A DNA stretch of 35,093 bases, from NCBI GenBank assembly GCA_021781515.1, contig JAJXWR010000020.1, positions 1-35,093 on the forward strand. The letters are read 5' to 3'. A program made the translations under genes and the position numbers. This DNA is from Pseudomonadota bacterium (GTDB lineage Bacteria > Pseudomonadota > Gammaproteobacteria > Pseudomonadales > Moraxellaceae). Shown here piece after piece: positions 8,267-15,485 of this stretch. The notes beneath the pieces were generated by a model. The model was not told the DNA's origin and made no database searches. It worked only from the letters and a program-made list of their open reading frames with translations. The stretch's first letter is position 1. Each line of letters starts with the position of its first letter.

Positions 8267-11200
8267 ATGAGCCGTTTTACCGATCTGTTCATACGCCGTC
8301 CGGTACTGGCCACCACGCTGAGTCTGTTGATTCTGGTGTTGGGGTTACGTTCCATCAATCTGTTGCCCGTCAGGGAATTTCCCCGAACCGATAACGCCGT
8401 GATCAAGGTGACGACCATTTATACCGGTGCTGATCCTGATCTGGTCGCAGGGTTTATCACGACACCGCTGGAAAATTCGATTGCCCAGGCGGAGGGTATT
8501 GATGACATGACCTCAGTCAGTACCCAGGGATCGAGCGTGATTACCGTGAATTTACGGCTGAACTATGACCCCAACAAGGCACTGACCGAAGTCATGACGC
8601 AGGTCAATTCGGTGTTGAACCAGTTGCCTCAGGGGACCTTGCAGCCGACCATGAATATTTCGGTGGGTGATACGCTGGATTCTATGTATATCGGGTTTTA
8701 CAGCGATGTATTACCGACGAATCAGATTACTGATTATCTGATTCGGGTGGTGCAACCGAAACTCCAGGCGGTTGATGGGGTGCAGTTGGCGGAAATACTG
8801 GGTAAGCGGCAGTTTGCCATGCGGATCTGGATGGATCCGGCCCGTTTGCAAGCCTATGGACTCAGTGCCAGTGACGTGTACGCTGCACTGGCCACCAATA
8901 ATTACATTTCTGCCGCCGGACGCACGGACGGAAACAGTGTGACTGTAAACCTGACAGCACACACTGGCCTGAGTAGTCTGGATGAGTTCCGGCGGATGAT
9001 TGTCCGTCAGTCGAATGGGCAACTCGTACGCTTGCAGGACGTCGCCAACGTTAGCCTGGGATCTGAAGATTATGATACCCGGGTAGGATTTGATGGGCAA
9101 AAAGCAGTTTATATCGGTATAAAAGTCGCACCGACGGCTAATTTGTTGACAGTGGTTGATGCCGTGCGTAAAACCATGCCGGGGATTATTGTGCAACTTC
9201 CCAAAGGCTTGCACGGTAATATCGTTTATGATGCGACTAAATATGTCAATAGTGCAATCCGTGAAGTGGTATCAACGCTGGCGGAAGCATTATTGATTGT
9301 CACGGTGGTCATTTTTCTGTTTTTAGGGTCAATCCGTTCAGTGGTAATTCCGGTCATTGCCATGCCGCTGTCATTGGTCGGTGGGCTGTTCATCATGTTG
9401 ATGTTTGGTTATAGCATCAATTTGATGACACTACTGGCACTGGTACTGGCGATTGGCCTGGTGGTCGATGATGCCATTATTATTGTGGAAAATGTGCATC
9501 GGCATCTGGAAGAGGGGCTGAGTCCCTTTCAGGCGGCCATCAAGGGGGCGCGTGAACTGGCGGGGCCCATTATTTCAATCTCTGTGGTGCTGATTGCTGT
9601 GTATGTGCCTATAGGGTTTATGGGGGGGTTGACCGGGGCATTGTTCACGGAATTTGCTTTTACGCTGGCCGGCACCGTAGGCGTTTCAGCGATTGTGGCG
9701 CTTACCTTGTCGCCGATGATGTGTTCACGGTTTTTAAAAACCCAGCACAGTACGGATGCTCAGCGGCGTGAAGCAGGATTGTCGCATCGACTGGACGTGC
9801 TTTTTGATCGTCTCCGCCAGAAATATCAACGCAGCTTGCAGGTTTCCCTGACCTCCTTGCCGGTGGTTTCAGTGTTTGGTGTACTCGTGGTTTTATTGAT
9901 GATCGTTCTTTTCATGATGTCCAAAAAAGAACTGGCTCCTCAGGAAGATCAAGGGGTATTGATCACATTAGCTACGGGAGCGCCTAATGCGACAATCGGT
10001 CAGTCGGAAGAAGTGGCTAGACAGATCAATCAGATATTTACATCTTTCCCGGAAGAAGAGCATGTATTTCAGCTGACCGGCGTCTCTGGACTGAATTCCG
10101 GTATTGCCGGCATGGTGCTGAAACCCTGGGATAAACGGCATCGCACTCCAACCGATATTCAGCCGGAACTACAGGGGAAATTACAACGTATTGTTGGTGC
10201 CAAGGTATTTGCCTTTCAGCCACCGTCTCTGCCAGGTGGGGGCGGCGGCTTGCCGGTTCAGTTTGTCATACAGACCACCGATAATTTCCAGCGCTTGGCA
10301 GAAGTGTCCGGATCGTTTATGCAACAAGCGATGGCAACGCATAAATTCATGTTTCTTGATAATGATCTGAAATATGATAAGCCCGCTGTGGATATTGATG
10401 TCGACCGGGCTCGGGTAGCCCAGATGGGCTTAGGGATGCGGGATGTCGGTATCGCCTTACAGTCGGCATTAAGCGCCGGCTACGTCAATTATTTCAATCT
10501 GGACGGACGGTCTTATAAAGTGATCCCCCAGATGCAACGTTCAGGGCGGCTCAACCCCAGTCAACTCCTGGATTACAGCCTGACTGCTCCTGGAGGTCAG
10601 ATGGTGCAACTGGCCTCCTTAGTGCATTTGCAGACCAAGGTCATCCCCGAGTCGATCAATCATTTTCAGCAGTCGAACTCAGCAACGATTTCGGGAATGG
10701 CCTTGCCGGGAGTGACCATGGGAGATGCTTTGACGGCACTCCAGGGCGCTGCCCGGACACTGCCAGATGGTTATGGCGTTGACTATGGAGGGCAGTCCCG
10801 GCAGTTCATGCAGGAAAACAATGCCTTGGTCATGACCTTTGTATTTGCCCTGATTATTATTTTTCTGGCATTATCGGCGCAGTTCGAGAGTTTTCGTGAC
10901 CCATTGATTGTTCTGGTAACGGTGCCATTATCAATCTGTGGAGCCATGATTTTTATTTTCCTGGGCTGGAAAGGCGCCAGTCTGAACATTTATTCGGAAG
11001 TGGGGCTGGTGACGTTGATTGGGTTAATCAGCAAACATGGCATCCTGATCGTTGAATTTGCCAATAAATTACAGGACCAAGGTCTGAGCAAACAGCAGGC
11101 AGTAGCTGAAGCGGCTGGAATTCGCTTACGTCCTATTTTAATGACGACAGCATCCATGGTGGTGGGGGTATTGCCTCTGATTATGGCCTCCGGTGCAGGG

Positions 11201-11383
11201 GCGATAGGTCGTTATAATATGGGGCTTGTGATTGCCAGTGGCATTGCCATTGGCACGCTGTTTACCCTGTACGTGGTTCCGGCTATTTATCTGATGGTTG
11301 CCGGTAATCATGGTCAGACGTTGCAGCATCAGCAGGACAGTGAATTACAGGCACTGGAGAATCCAACGACCCCGTTGTCCTGA
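8267..11383 (+). CDS. RND multidrug efflux permease (MexI/AcrB superfamily)
   Basis: A 1038-residue inner-membrane proton/drug antiporter of the HAE1 type. It shows the classic N-terminus (FIRRPVLATTLSLLILVLG), two large periplasmic loops and twelve membrane segments in two halves. The proton-relay pair D401/D402 lies in GLVVDDAIIIVEN, and the matching lysine K923 in LIGLISKHGILIVEF. The sequence resembles MexI/MdtB-like pumps for dyes, quinolones or redox-active compounds; the actual substrate cannot be read from the sequence. GAGGAG overlaps the end of the adaptor gene 8 bp upstream, so the two are translationally linked. Length is normal for the family. Confidence 0.95.
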   Translation: MSRFTDLFIRRPVLATTLSLLILVLGLRSINLLPVREFPRTDNAVIKVTTIYTGADPDLVAGFITTPLENSIAQAEGIDDMTSVSTQGSSVITVNLRLNYDPNKALTEVMTQVNSVLNQLPQGTLQPTMNISVGDTLDSMYIGFYSDVLPTNQITDYLIRVVQPKLQAVDGVQLAEILGKRQFAMRIWMDPARLQAYGLSASDVYAALATNNYISAAGRTDGNSVTVNLTAHTGLSSLDEFRRMIVRQSNGQLVRLQDVANVSLGSEDYDTRVGFDGQKAVYIGIKVAPTANLLTVVDAVRKTMPGIIVQLPKGLHGNIVYDATKYVNSAIREVVSTLAEALLIVTVVIFLFLGSIRSVVIPVIAMPLSLVGGLFIMLMFGYSINLMTLLALVLAIGLVVDDAIIIVENVHRHLEEGLSPFQAAIKGARELAGPIISISVVLIAVYVPIGFMGGLTGALFTEFAFTLAGTVGVSAIVALTLSPMMCSRFLKTQHSTDAQRREAGLSHRLDVLFDRLRQKYQRSLQVSLTSLPVVSVFGVLVVLLMIVLFMMSKKELAPQEDQGVLITLATGAPNATIGQSEEVARQINQIFTSFPEEEHVFQLTGVSGLNSGIAGMVLKPWDKRHRTPTDIQPELQGKLQRIVGAKVFAFQPPSLPGGGGGLPVQFVIQTTDNFQRLAEVSGSFMQQAMATHKFMFLDNDLKYDKPAVDIDVDRARVAQMGLGMRDVGIALQSALSAGYVNYFNLDGRSYKVIPQMQRSGRLNPSQLLDYSLTAPGGQMVQLASLVHLQTKVIPESINHFQQSNSATISGMALPGVTMGDALTALQGAARTLPDGYGVDYGGQSRQFMQENNALVMTFVFALIIIFLALSAQFESFRDPLIVLVTVPLSICGAMIFIFLGWKGASLNIYSEVGLVTLIGLISKHGILIVEFANKLQDQGLSKQQAVAEAAGIRLRPILMTTASMVVGVLPLIMASGAGAIGRYNMGLVIASGIAIGTLFTLYVVPAIYLMVAGNHGQTLQHQQDSELQALENPTTPLS

Positions 11384-11883
11384 AGGCCGAAGATTGGAAG
11401 GGTGGAGCGGGTAACGGACAATATTGTTTTCTGGCTGATAGTCCGGCATAGCGTCGCACTCTTGGGCGACGTTGCAGCATTCGTAACGAATTTGCCGCCA
11501 TCCCCGCACTGAGCCAGGAATGGCTGAGTTTTTATCAGCAACAGAGGCGATCTACTGAGATTTCTGGGGCTGAGTACCAGCAAGGCTCCTTCTGCCAGGC
11601 TGAGATTGTCTTTGCAGTCCGACACTGGCTTGCCATGCAACCAGACGAACAACGCCTTCCGGTGAAGGTGTTGTTCACACCGGGGCACTGTTGAAAATTG
11701 CGAAAGCATCAATGCGTTGGCACGGCAGGACTGGCCATGGATCGCATAACAGGACATTGCCGGATAAGTACGGTTTTCCGCAAACATACCCCCTTGAGAG
11801 AAATCAGTAACAGGTGTTAAGACCAGCGATAGGCTGATCGTCATCGTTTCCAAAATTAATGAAGTGATCCTTTTCGTAGTCAT
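11329..11883 (-). CDS. Unrecognised open frame, possibly an exported or decayed gene
   Basis: A 184-codon minus-strand frame that overlaps the end of the RND permease by 55 bp. Residues 7-25 are hydrophobic and could be a signal peptide, and several cysteines follow. I know no family for it. The C-terminal third looks unlike a folded protein, and a different frame (about 11380-11525, minus) reads a basic, Arg-rich stretch, so a frameshifted gene is possible. The ribosome site before the ATG is weak. This may be non-coding. Confidence 0.25.
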   Translation of the reverse strand: MTTKRITSLILETMTISLSLVLTPVTDFSQGGMFAENRTYPAMSCYAIHGQSCRANALMLSQFSTVPRCEQHLHRKALFVWLHGKPVSDCKDNLSLAEGALLVLSPRNLSRSPLLLIKTQPFLAQCGDGGKFVTNAATSPKSATLCRTISQKTILSVTRSTLPIFGLQDNGVVGFSSACNSLSC

Positions 11884-12337
11884 GCCGGGTTGATCCCTGT
11901 TTCTGCCAGAGATGTCCGAAAATTTCTCTGGAACGGTGTGGCGAGGTCGATGATGATCCTGATTAATAAAATAATCAAAAAATTCAGTTATATATAATTG
12001 AGAAAATGGCTTTTGTAAATTTTCCAGTGCGCTCCTGCAGGAACGGTATGTTATGCATTATGTAGTTTAAGGGTTTCATCTGCAGATAATGGTTCTGTTT
12101 TACTAATGTGATTTAGCTGTCTTTCAGGAAGAATAGCTGTTAGCAGAAATCTGTTGTTGTAGTCACAAGAATAGGCAAGGTTAATCATAAAAATTATTTA
12201 CGGATTTAATAATTAAAAAGATTGCATGATCTGAAATTATTCATTATCCTTTATGGCGTTGTTGTGGTAAAAATAATAGCGTTGCTTTTTACAGATGGCG
12301 ATTTATTTATCGATTTGAAGATTAGAGAGGGTGGTTA
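11884..12337. other. AT-rich intergenic region upstream of the H-NS gene
   Basis: About 450 bp without a convincing gene and much richer in A/T than the surroundings, especially 11960-12010 and 12180-12310. It contains runs of A and T and a perfect inverted repeat TGATTA-6 nt-TAATCA (11960-11977). A possible promoter for the H-NS gene is TTGCTT (12282-12287) with ATTTAT (12305-12310), 17 bp apart. Such DNA is the usual binding target of H-NS proteins, so autoregulation is likely, but this is inferred. Confidence 0.55.
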
Positions 12338-12664
12338 ATGGATACCGACATTCAGAGTCTTTCTTTTGAAGAATTAGAAAATCTTGCCGGAGAAGTGCAG
12401 CAGGTGCTTGCTCAGCGTAAAGACCAGGAAGTCAGAAAAGCAAAAGAAGAGATCCTGCGTATTGCCAAGGAGCATGGTCTGAAGATTTTTTTTGAAGAAA
12501 TGGGCGTGATGAAACGGGGGCGCAGGACAGGCGTGGGACCGAGTAAATTTTATGTTAATCCGGAAAATTCAGCGGAGACATGGGTTGGCCGTGGTAAGCG
12601 TCCAAAATGGCTGAAAACCTTGGTGGATGCCGGGCATTCCGTTGATGACTACCTGAGTTGCTGA
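12338..12664 (+). CDS. H-NS family nucleoid protein
   Basis: A 108-residue DNA-binding protein. Residues 1-60 are a charged coiled-coil oligomerisation region (LSFEELENLAGEVQQVLAQR). The C-terminal part has the H-NS signature NPENSAETWVGRGKRPKWL, with the GRG/KRP minor-groove loop, followed by LVDAGHSVDDYL. In the known family such proteins bind AT-rich DNA, compact the chromosome and silence acquired genes. The ATG has a strong ribosome site (GAGAGGGTGG). The gene lies alone, behind an AT-rich leader that is probably its own target. Confidence 0.9.
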   Translation: MDTDIQSLSFEELENLAGEVQQVLAQRKDQEVRKAKEEILRIAKEHGLKIFFEEMGVMKRGRRTGVGPSKFYVNPENSAETWVGRGKRPKWLKTLVDAGHSVDDYLSC

Positions 12665-12722
12665 AAAATTCGGTTTAATATACAGGAATGCGGTGGCTAA
12701 TCTGAAAAGATGTGCGATGTGT

Positions 12723-12750
12723 AGCCGTGGACCGGGTTGGGCGGCTTTTT
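12723..12750 (+). terminator. Probable intrinsic terminator of the H-NS gene
   Basis: AGCCG (12723-12727) pairs with CGGCT (12742-12746) around a 14-nt loop and runs into a T tract to 12750. It lies about 60 bp after the H-NS stop codon. Confidence 0.5.
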
Positions 12751-12782
12751 GCGTACATGATAATGCAGCGGTTCTGGAAAAG

Positions 12783-12822
12783 CCCAAGGATGTATGAAAC
12801 CCAAGGATGTATGAAACCCAAG
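12783..12822. repeat. 17-bp tandem duplication, about 2.4 copies
   Basis: The unit CCCAAGGATGTATGAAA is present at 12783-12799 and 12800-12816, and a third partial copy (CCCAAG) starts at 12817. The partial copy forms part of the left arm of the strong hairpin next to it. Confidence 0.85.
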
Positions 12823-12850
12823 AACCGTAATATTCACGGTTCTTGGGTTT
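12814..12850. terminator. Strong bidirectional terminator hairpin
   Basis: A perfect 15-bp stem (12814-12828 with 12836-12850) and a 7-nt loop lie between the converging H-NS and DUF481 genes. On the plus strand it ends in TTTTCAATTT; on the minus strand only three T follow. It probably ends transcription from both sides. Confidence 0.75.
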
Positions 12851-12886
12851 TCAATTTGCTGGTAAATCAGTGCATGGTTTCTGGTA

Positions 12887-13627
12887 TTAGAATTTAAGTT
12901 TCAATGCGGTTTGATAGACCATATCGTTGTGTTTTATTCCTGCGGGAATAGTGCTGTCGTACTCGTGCTGCAATCCAGCACTTAAAGTCAGAGCGCTATT
13001 TATATCGACACCCAGTTCTAGCACATCATAAATGTTGTAGTTGTTCCAGTCGGAAAATTTGGGCTGATAGCGCAGGCTGGCCAGAATATGCGCCTGTGGG
13101 CTGATCTGGCGTTTATAGGTGATCCCTGCATTACCCCGCCAGTAATCCTGTGTATTAAATGCCTGGGATTGCCATTCGTGTAAACCGTCGAGGCTGAGAT
13201 ACAAGGCGCGTTGCTCTGGCTCATAATCCAGGGTTAAACGGACGCCGGCGGCGGCCTGGGTACGATTGGCTAAAAAACGTTCATCATCTTGTAAATAATC
13301 AAGGAAGGCTTCTGCGGCGAGCCCGTGCTTGAATTCATCGGTATAATGGGCATCGGCCCAACCGGTGTTGACCACTTGCTGATGATCTGCACGGATTTTG
13401 GAAAATTCACCAGTGACTGACATCAGCGTGGTGTTGGCCAGGTAGTCTATCCGGCCACCTGTGGTCAGTGAGTTTTCTGTGGTATTGCCGGTAAACCCGT
13501 TAAGTGCTGCTTCGACCTGGCCTGAGCCACCAGCGGCTGGAAGCGCAATACTGTTGCTATCCACGGTTTCAAGGGCATGGCTGATCAATGGGAATGTTAT
13601 TGTCAATAGTGCTATGATTTTGTTCAT
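12887..13627 (-). CDS. DUF481 (YdiY-like) outer-membrane beta-barrel protein
   Basis: A 246-residue exported protein. It has a signal peptide (residues 1-18, ending ISHA), a GNTTENSLTTGGRIDY segment typical of DUF481/salt-induced outer-membrane proteins, alternating hydrophobic/polar strands throughout, and a C-terminal ...ALKLKF ending in Phe, the recognition signal of the BAM machinery. It is predicted to be a small outer-membrane barrel; its function is unknown. It converges on the H-NS gene across a shared terminator. A perfect TATAAT promoter and a hairpin at the inferred mRNA start lie upstream. Confidence 0.8.
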   Translation of the reverse strand: MNKIIALLTITFPLISHALETVDSNSIALPAAGGSGQVEAALNGFTGNTTENSLTTGGRIDYLANTTLMSVTGEFSKIRADHQQVVNTGWADAHYTDEFKHGLAAEAFLDYLQDDERFLANRTQAAAGVRLTLDYEPEQRALYLSLDGLHEWQSQAFNTQDYWRGNAGITYKRQISPQAHILASLRYQPKFSDWNNYNIYDVLELGVDINSALTLSAGLQHEYDSTIPAGIKHNDMVYQTALKLKF

Positions 13628-13652
13628 AAAAAAATGCCTGTATCGTTAAAGC

Positions 13653-13677
13653 CGGCCTGAGTGGCCGTTGCAGGCCG
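13653..13677. repeat. Inverted repeat at the inferred start of the DUF481 transcript
   Basis: Perfect 7-bp arms CGGCCTG (13653-13659) and CAGGCCG (13671-13677) flank an 11-nt loop. The repeat lies directly downstream of the -10 box, so it is either an operator or a hairpin at the extreme 5' end of the mRNA. Confidence 0.65.
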
Positions 13678-13705
13678 ATTATAAAGTAATGGGAAGGTTT
13701 TGCAA
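13678..13705 (-). promoter_or_regulatory. Promoter of the DUF481 gene
   Basis: On the minus strand TTGCAA (13705-13700) and a perfect TATAAT (13683-13678) are separated by 16 bp. Transcription would begin near 13671, about 45 nt before the ATG. Confidence 0.6.
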
Positions 13706-13934
13706 TCCGGGAAAATGAGATTGCTCTGTTTCCCGGATAATCACGGTGTGCTTACCAGAGTGTTACCGATGGCAGGCGATCAGGAACGGTCTTTTCTTTC
13801 GGATGGATAAAAAAATCTAAAAAAGGCTATTATATAGCGCAGGCTGGGGTGCGTGTCAGGCGACTGATAGCACTATTGAGTGAAGGGGAGACAGGAGCAT
13901 CGCCGAAGACAGGTGGTTGTTTCCGGTACAAGGC

Positions 13935-14675
13935 ATGAATGTGAGCAAGACGAAAGGATTACCTTGGGGGCTGCTGTGTCTGTGGGCAGGTATGGTGCTT
14001 CTCCTGACTTTGTTGCGACAATGGCCTGCCCGATGGTTGGTGTCGTCGTTGGCGGCACACAGTGGTATTGCAATGCACGCCACGGGTGGGGACATCTGGC
14101 ATGGTAGCCTGGAACTGGATAATCTGGACACGCCGGTTGCTGCGGAATGGAATTGTCATATTCATGGGCTGGCGCTGCGTTGCCATCTGGGGATTGATGC
14201 TGGTGGTGTCGGTGGGGGGGATATTCAACTGACCCTGCGACGTTCGCAGTGGACGTTGCAGCAGGCGCATCTGGTGTTGCCCGCCACGTTACTTATGCAA
14301 CATATCAGCGGCTTACAACTGGTTGCACCGGTAGTTGTTGAGCAGTTGAGTGGTGTAGGCGATTGGGAAGCTCCTGATCACTGGCAGTTGCGTGGCGGGC
14401 TACACTATGCAGGGGGAATGACGGCGGTGGATATGCAGGGGCAACACTACAGTTTGCAACTGCCAGCCGTTGACTTAAAGCCGCAGCATACGGCACAGGG
14501 GCTGATGTGGACATTGACGGAGGGGTCTGAGTTGTTGCTGGGGCGGGTGACACTGATGCCGGGGAGAATGTATCAGGTTGAACTGGCGCAGCGTCTGCTG
14601 GCACTGTCGCCATTGTTTCAGGGACGGGCACTGACACCGGATCGAATTGATGTTCGGGTGCAGGATCATTGGTAA
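13935..14675 (+). CDS. gspN: Type II secretion system protein N (GspN)
   Basis: A 246-residue protein with one N-terminal membrane segment (about 12-28) and a periplasmic remainder. The pattern GIAMHATGGDIWHGSLELDN near the front, and the closing part in which LLALSPLFQGRALTPDRIDV can be read, fit GspN. GspN is an accessory inner-membrane protein of the type II secretion system. ATG 13935 is preceded by AAGG at short spacing; an in-frame TTG at 13917 is the alternative. It is followed by gspC and gspD, so it heads a partial secretion operon. The 307-bp gap upstream holds the DUF481 promoter (minus strand) and an AT-rich TATTAT (13828-13833) that may belong to a gspN promoter without a good -35. 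Confidence 0.8.
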   Translation: MNVSKTKGLPWGLLCLWAGMVLLLTLLRQWPARWLVSSLAAHSGIAMHATGGDIWHGSLELDNLDTPVAAEWNCHIHGLALRCHLGIDAGGVGGGDIQLTLRRSQWTLQQAHLVLPATLLMQHISGLQLVAPVVVEQLSGVGDWEAPDHWQLRGGLHYAGGMTAVDMQGQHYSLQLPAVDLKPQHTAQGLMWTLTEGSELLLGRVTLMPGRMYQVELAQRLLALSPLFQGRALTPDRIDVRVQDHW

Positions 14676-14726
14676 AATGCCAAGGCGGTCGTGTAGTAAC
14701 CAGCAACAGGAAAATGAAGGAAATGG

Positions 14727-14786
14727 ATGAATGTCAGTGAGTTGGTAAAGAAAGCGGCTACATGGCCGTTGACAGTGGTTTTTTGA
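14727..14786 (+). CDS. Possible 19-codon open frame between gspN and gspC
   Basis: A short frame beginning MNVSELVKK and ending in TVVF, with a purine-rich stretch (GAAGGAAATGG) upstream. Its first four residues equal those of GspN as started here, which may be chance. It could be a leader, a remnant or nothing. The rest of the 204-bp gap shows no other gene. Confidence 0.2.
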   Translation: MNVSELVKKAATWPLTVVF

Positions 14787-14879
14787 TGATAGCTATTTAT
14801 AGAGGAAGTGAGAATCAGGCCGCCAGTGGGCGGGTGCTATCCCTACTCTCCGATGGGCGAGTTTTCTTGCGAATAACTG

Positions 14880-15473
14880 ATGAATCGCATCTCCGGTGTC
14901 TTGTTAAATAATTGGCGAATACTGGTGGCTTTTCTGGCAGTGGCCATTATGGTGAACCAGACAACCCGTCTGGCGTTACGCCTTGGTCATTTGTGGACGC
15001 CAGCATTGAGTATTGCTCACTCGGAAGACCACAATAATGCGGCGCAGCCGCCGCCTGCCGGGGATTCGGCGGCATTGGCGCAATTGCTGCAGAGCAATTG
15101 GTGGGGACAGGCTCAGTTGCAGGCGGCAGACGCCGGTTCTCACCAGAATACCACCTTACCGCTGGAGTTAAAGGGGGTGTTCCAGACCTTGGGTAATAAA
15201 ACTGCGATGGATGAGAGCGGTGCCCTGATCAACCAGACTGGGCAAACGCAGCTGAAAATTTATCATGTCGGCGATGATCTGGGTGGCGGCACACTGGTGT
15301 CTGTGGGTCAACGCGACGTTCAGATTCGGCGTCCGGATGGACATCTGGAATCTTTAATCATTACGCAGCACCCACCGTTGTTGCTGGCGGTAGGCGGAAA
15401 TTCTCCGGTGAGCGCTCGTGCTTCCCGGCATGACCATTCGTTACATGATCATTCGTTACATGACAAGAACTAA
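14880..15473 (+). CDS. gspC: Type II secretion system protein C (GspC), short form
   Basis: A 197-residue inner-membrane protein. Residues about 14-32 form the membrane anchor and about 90-165 the HR domain (LPLELKGVFQTLGNKTAM...VGDDLGGGTLVSVGQRDVQI), which in known systems contacts the N0 domain of the secretin GspD. Classical GspC proteins (about 270-300 residues) continue into a PDZ or coiled-coil domain; this one stops shortly after the HR domain. Its tail carries a tandem His-rich repeat (HDHSL twice, then HDKN). The gene lies 12 bp before gspD. The ribosome site before ATG 14880 is weak. Confidence 0.85.
   Translation: MNRISGVLLNNWRILVAFLAVAIMVNQTTRLALRLGHLWTPALSIAHSEDHNNAAQPPPAGDSAALAQLLQSNWWGQAQLQAADAGSHQNTTLPLELKGVFQTLGNKTAMDESGALINQTGQTQLKIYHVGDDLGGGTLVSVGQRDVQIRRPDGHLESLIITQHPPLLLAVGGNSPVSARASRHDHSLHDHSLHDKN
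15429..15464. repeat. 15-bp tandem repeat encoding the His-rich tail of GspC
   Basis: CATGAYCATTCGTTA occurs at 15429-15443 and 15444-15458, followed by a partial copy (CATGAC). It is in frame and encodes HDHSL repeats at the C-terminus of GspC. Confidence 0.85.
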
Positions 15474-15485
15474 GGGCTTTTAAAC

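Noticed and set aside
8711-9214. A 167-codon minus-strand frame
   Set aside because: It is antisense to the RND permease and shows no domain, signal or ribosome site.
13735-13934. Strong promoter for gspN
   Set aside because: TATTAT at 13828 has no acceptable -35 at normal spacing, so it is mentioned only as a weak possibility.
14305-14706. Minus-strand Pro/Ala/Thr-rich frame
   Set aside because: It is antisense to gspN and its composition is that of a codon-shadow.
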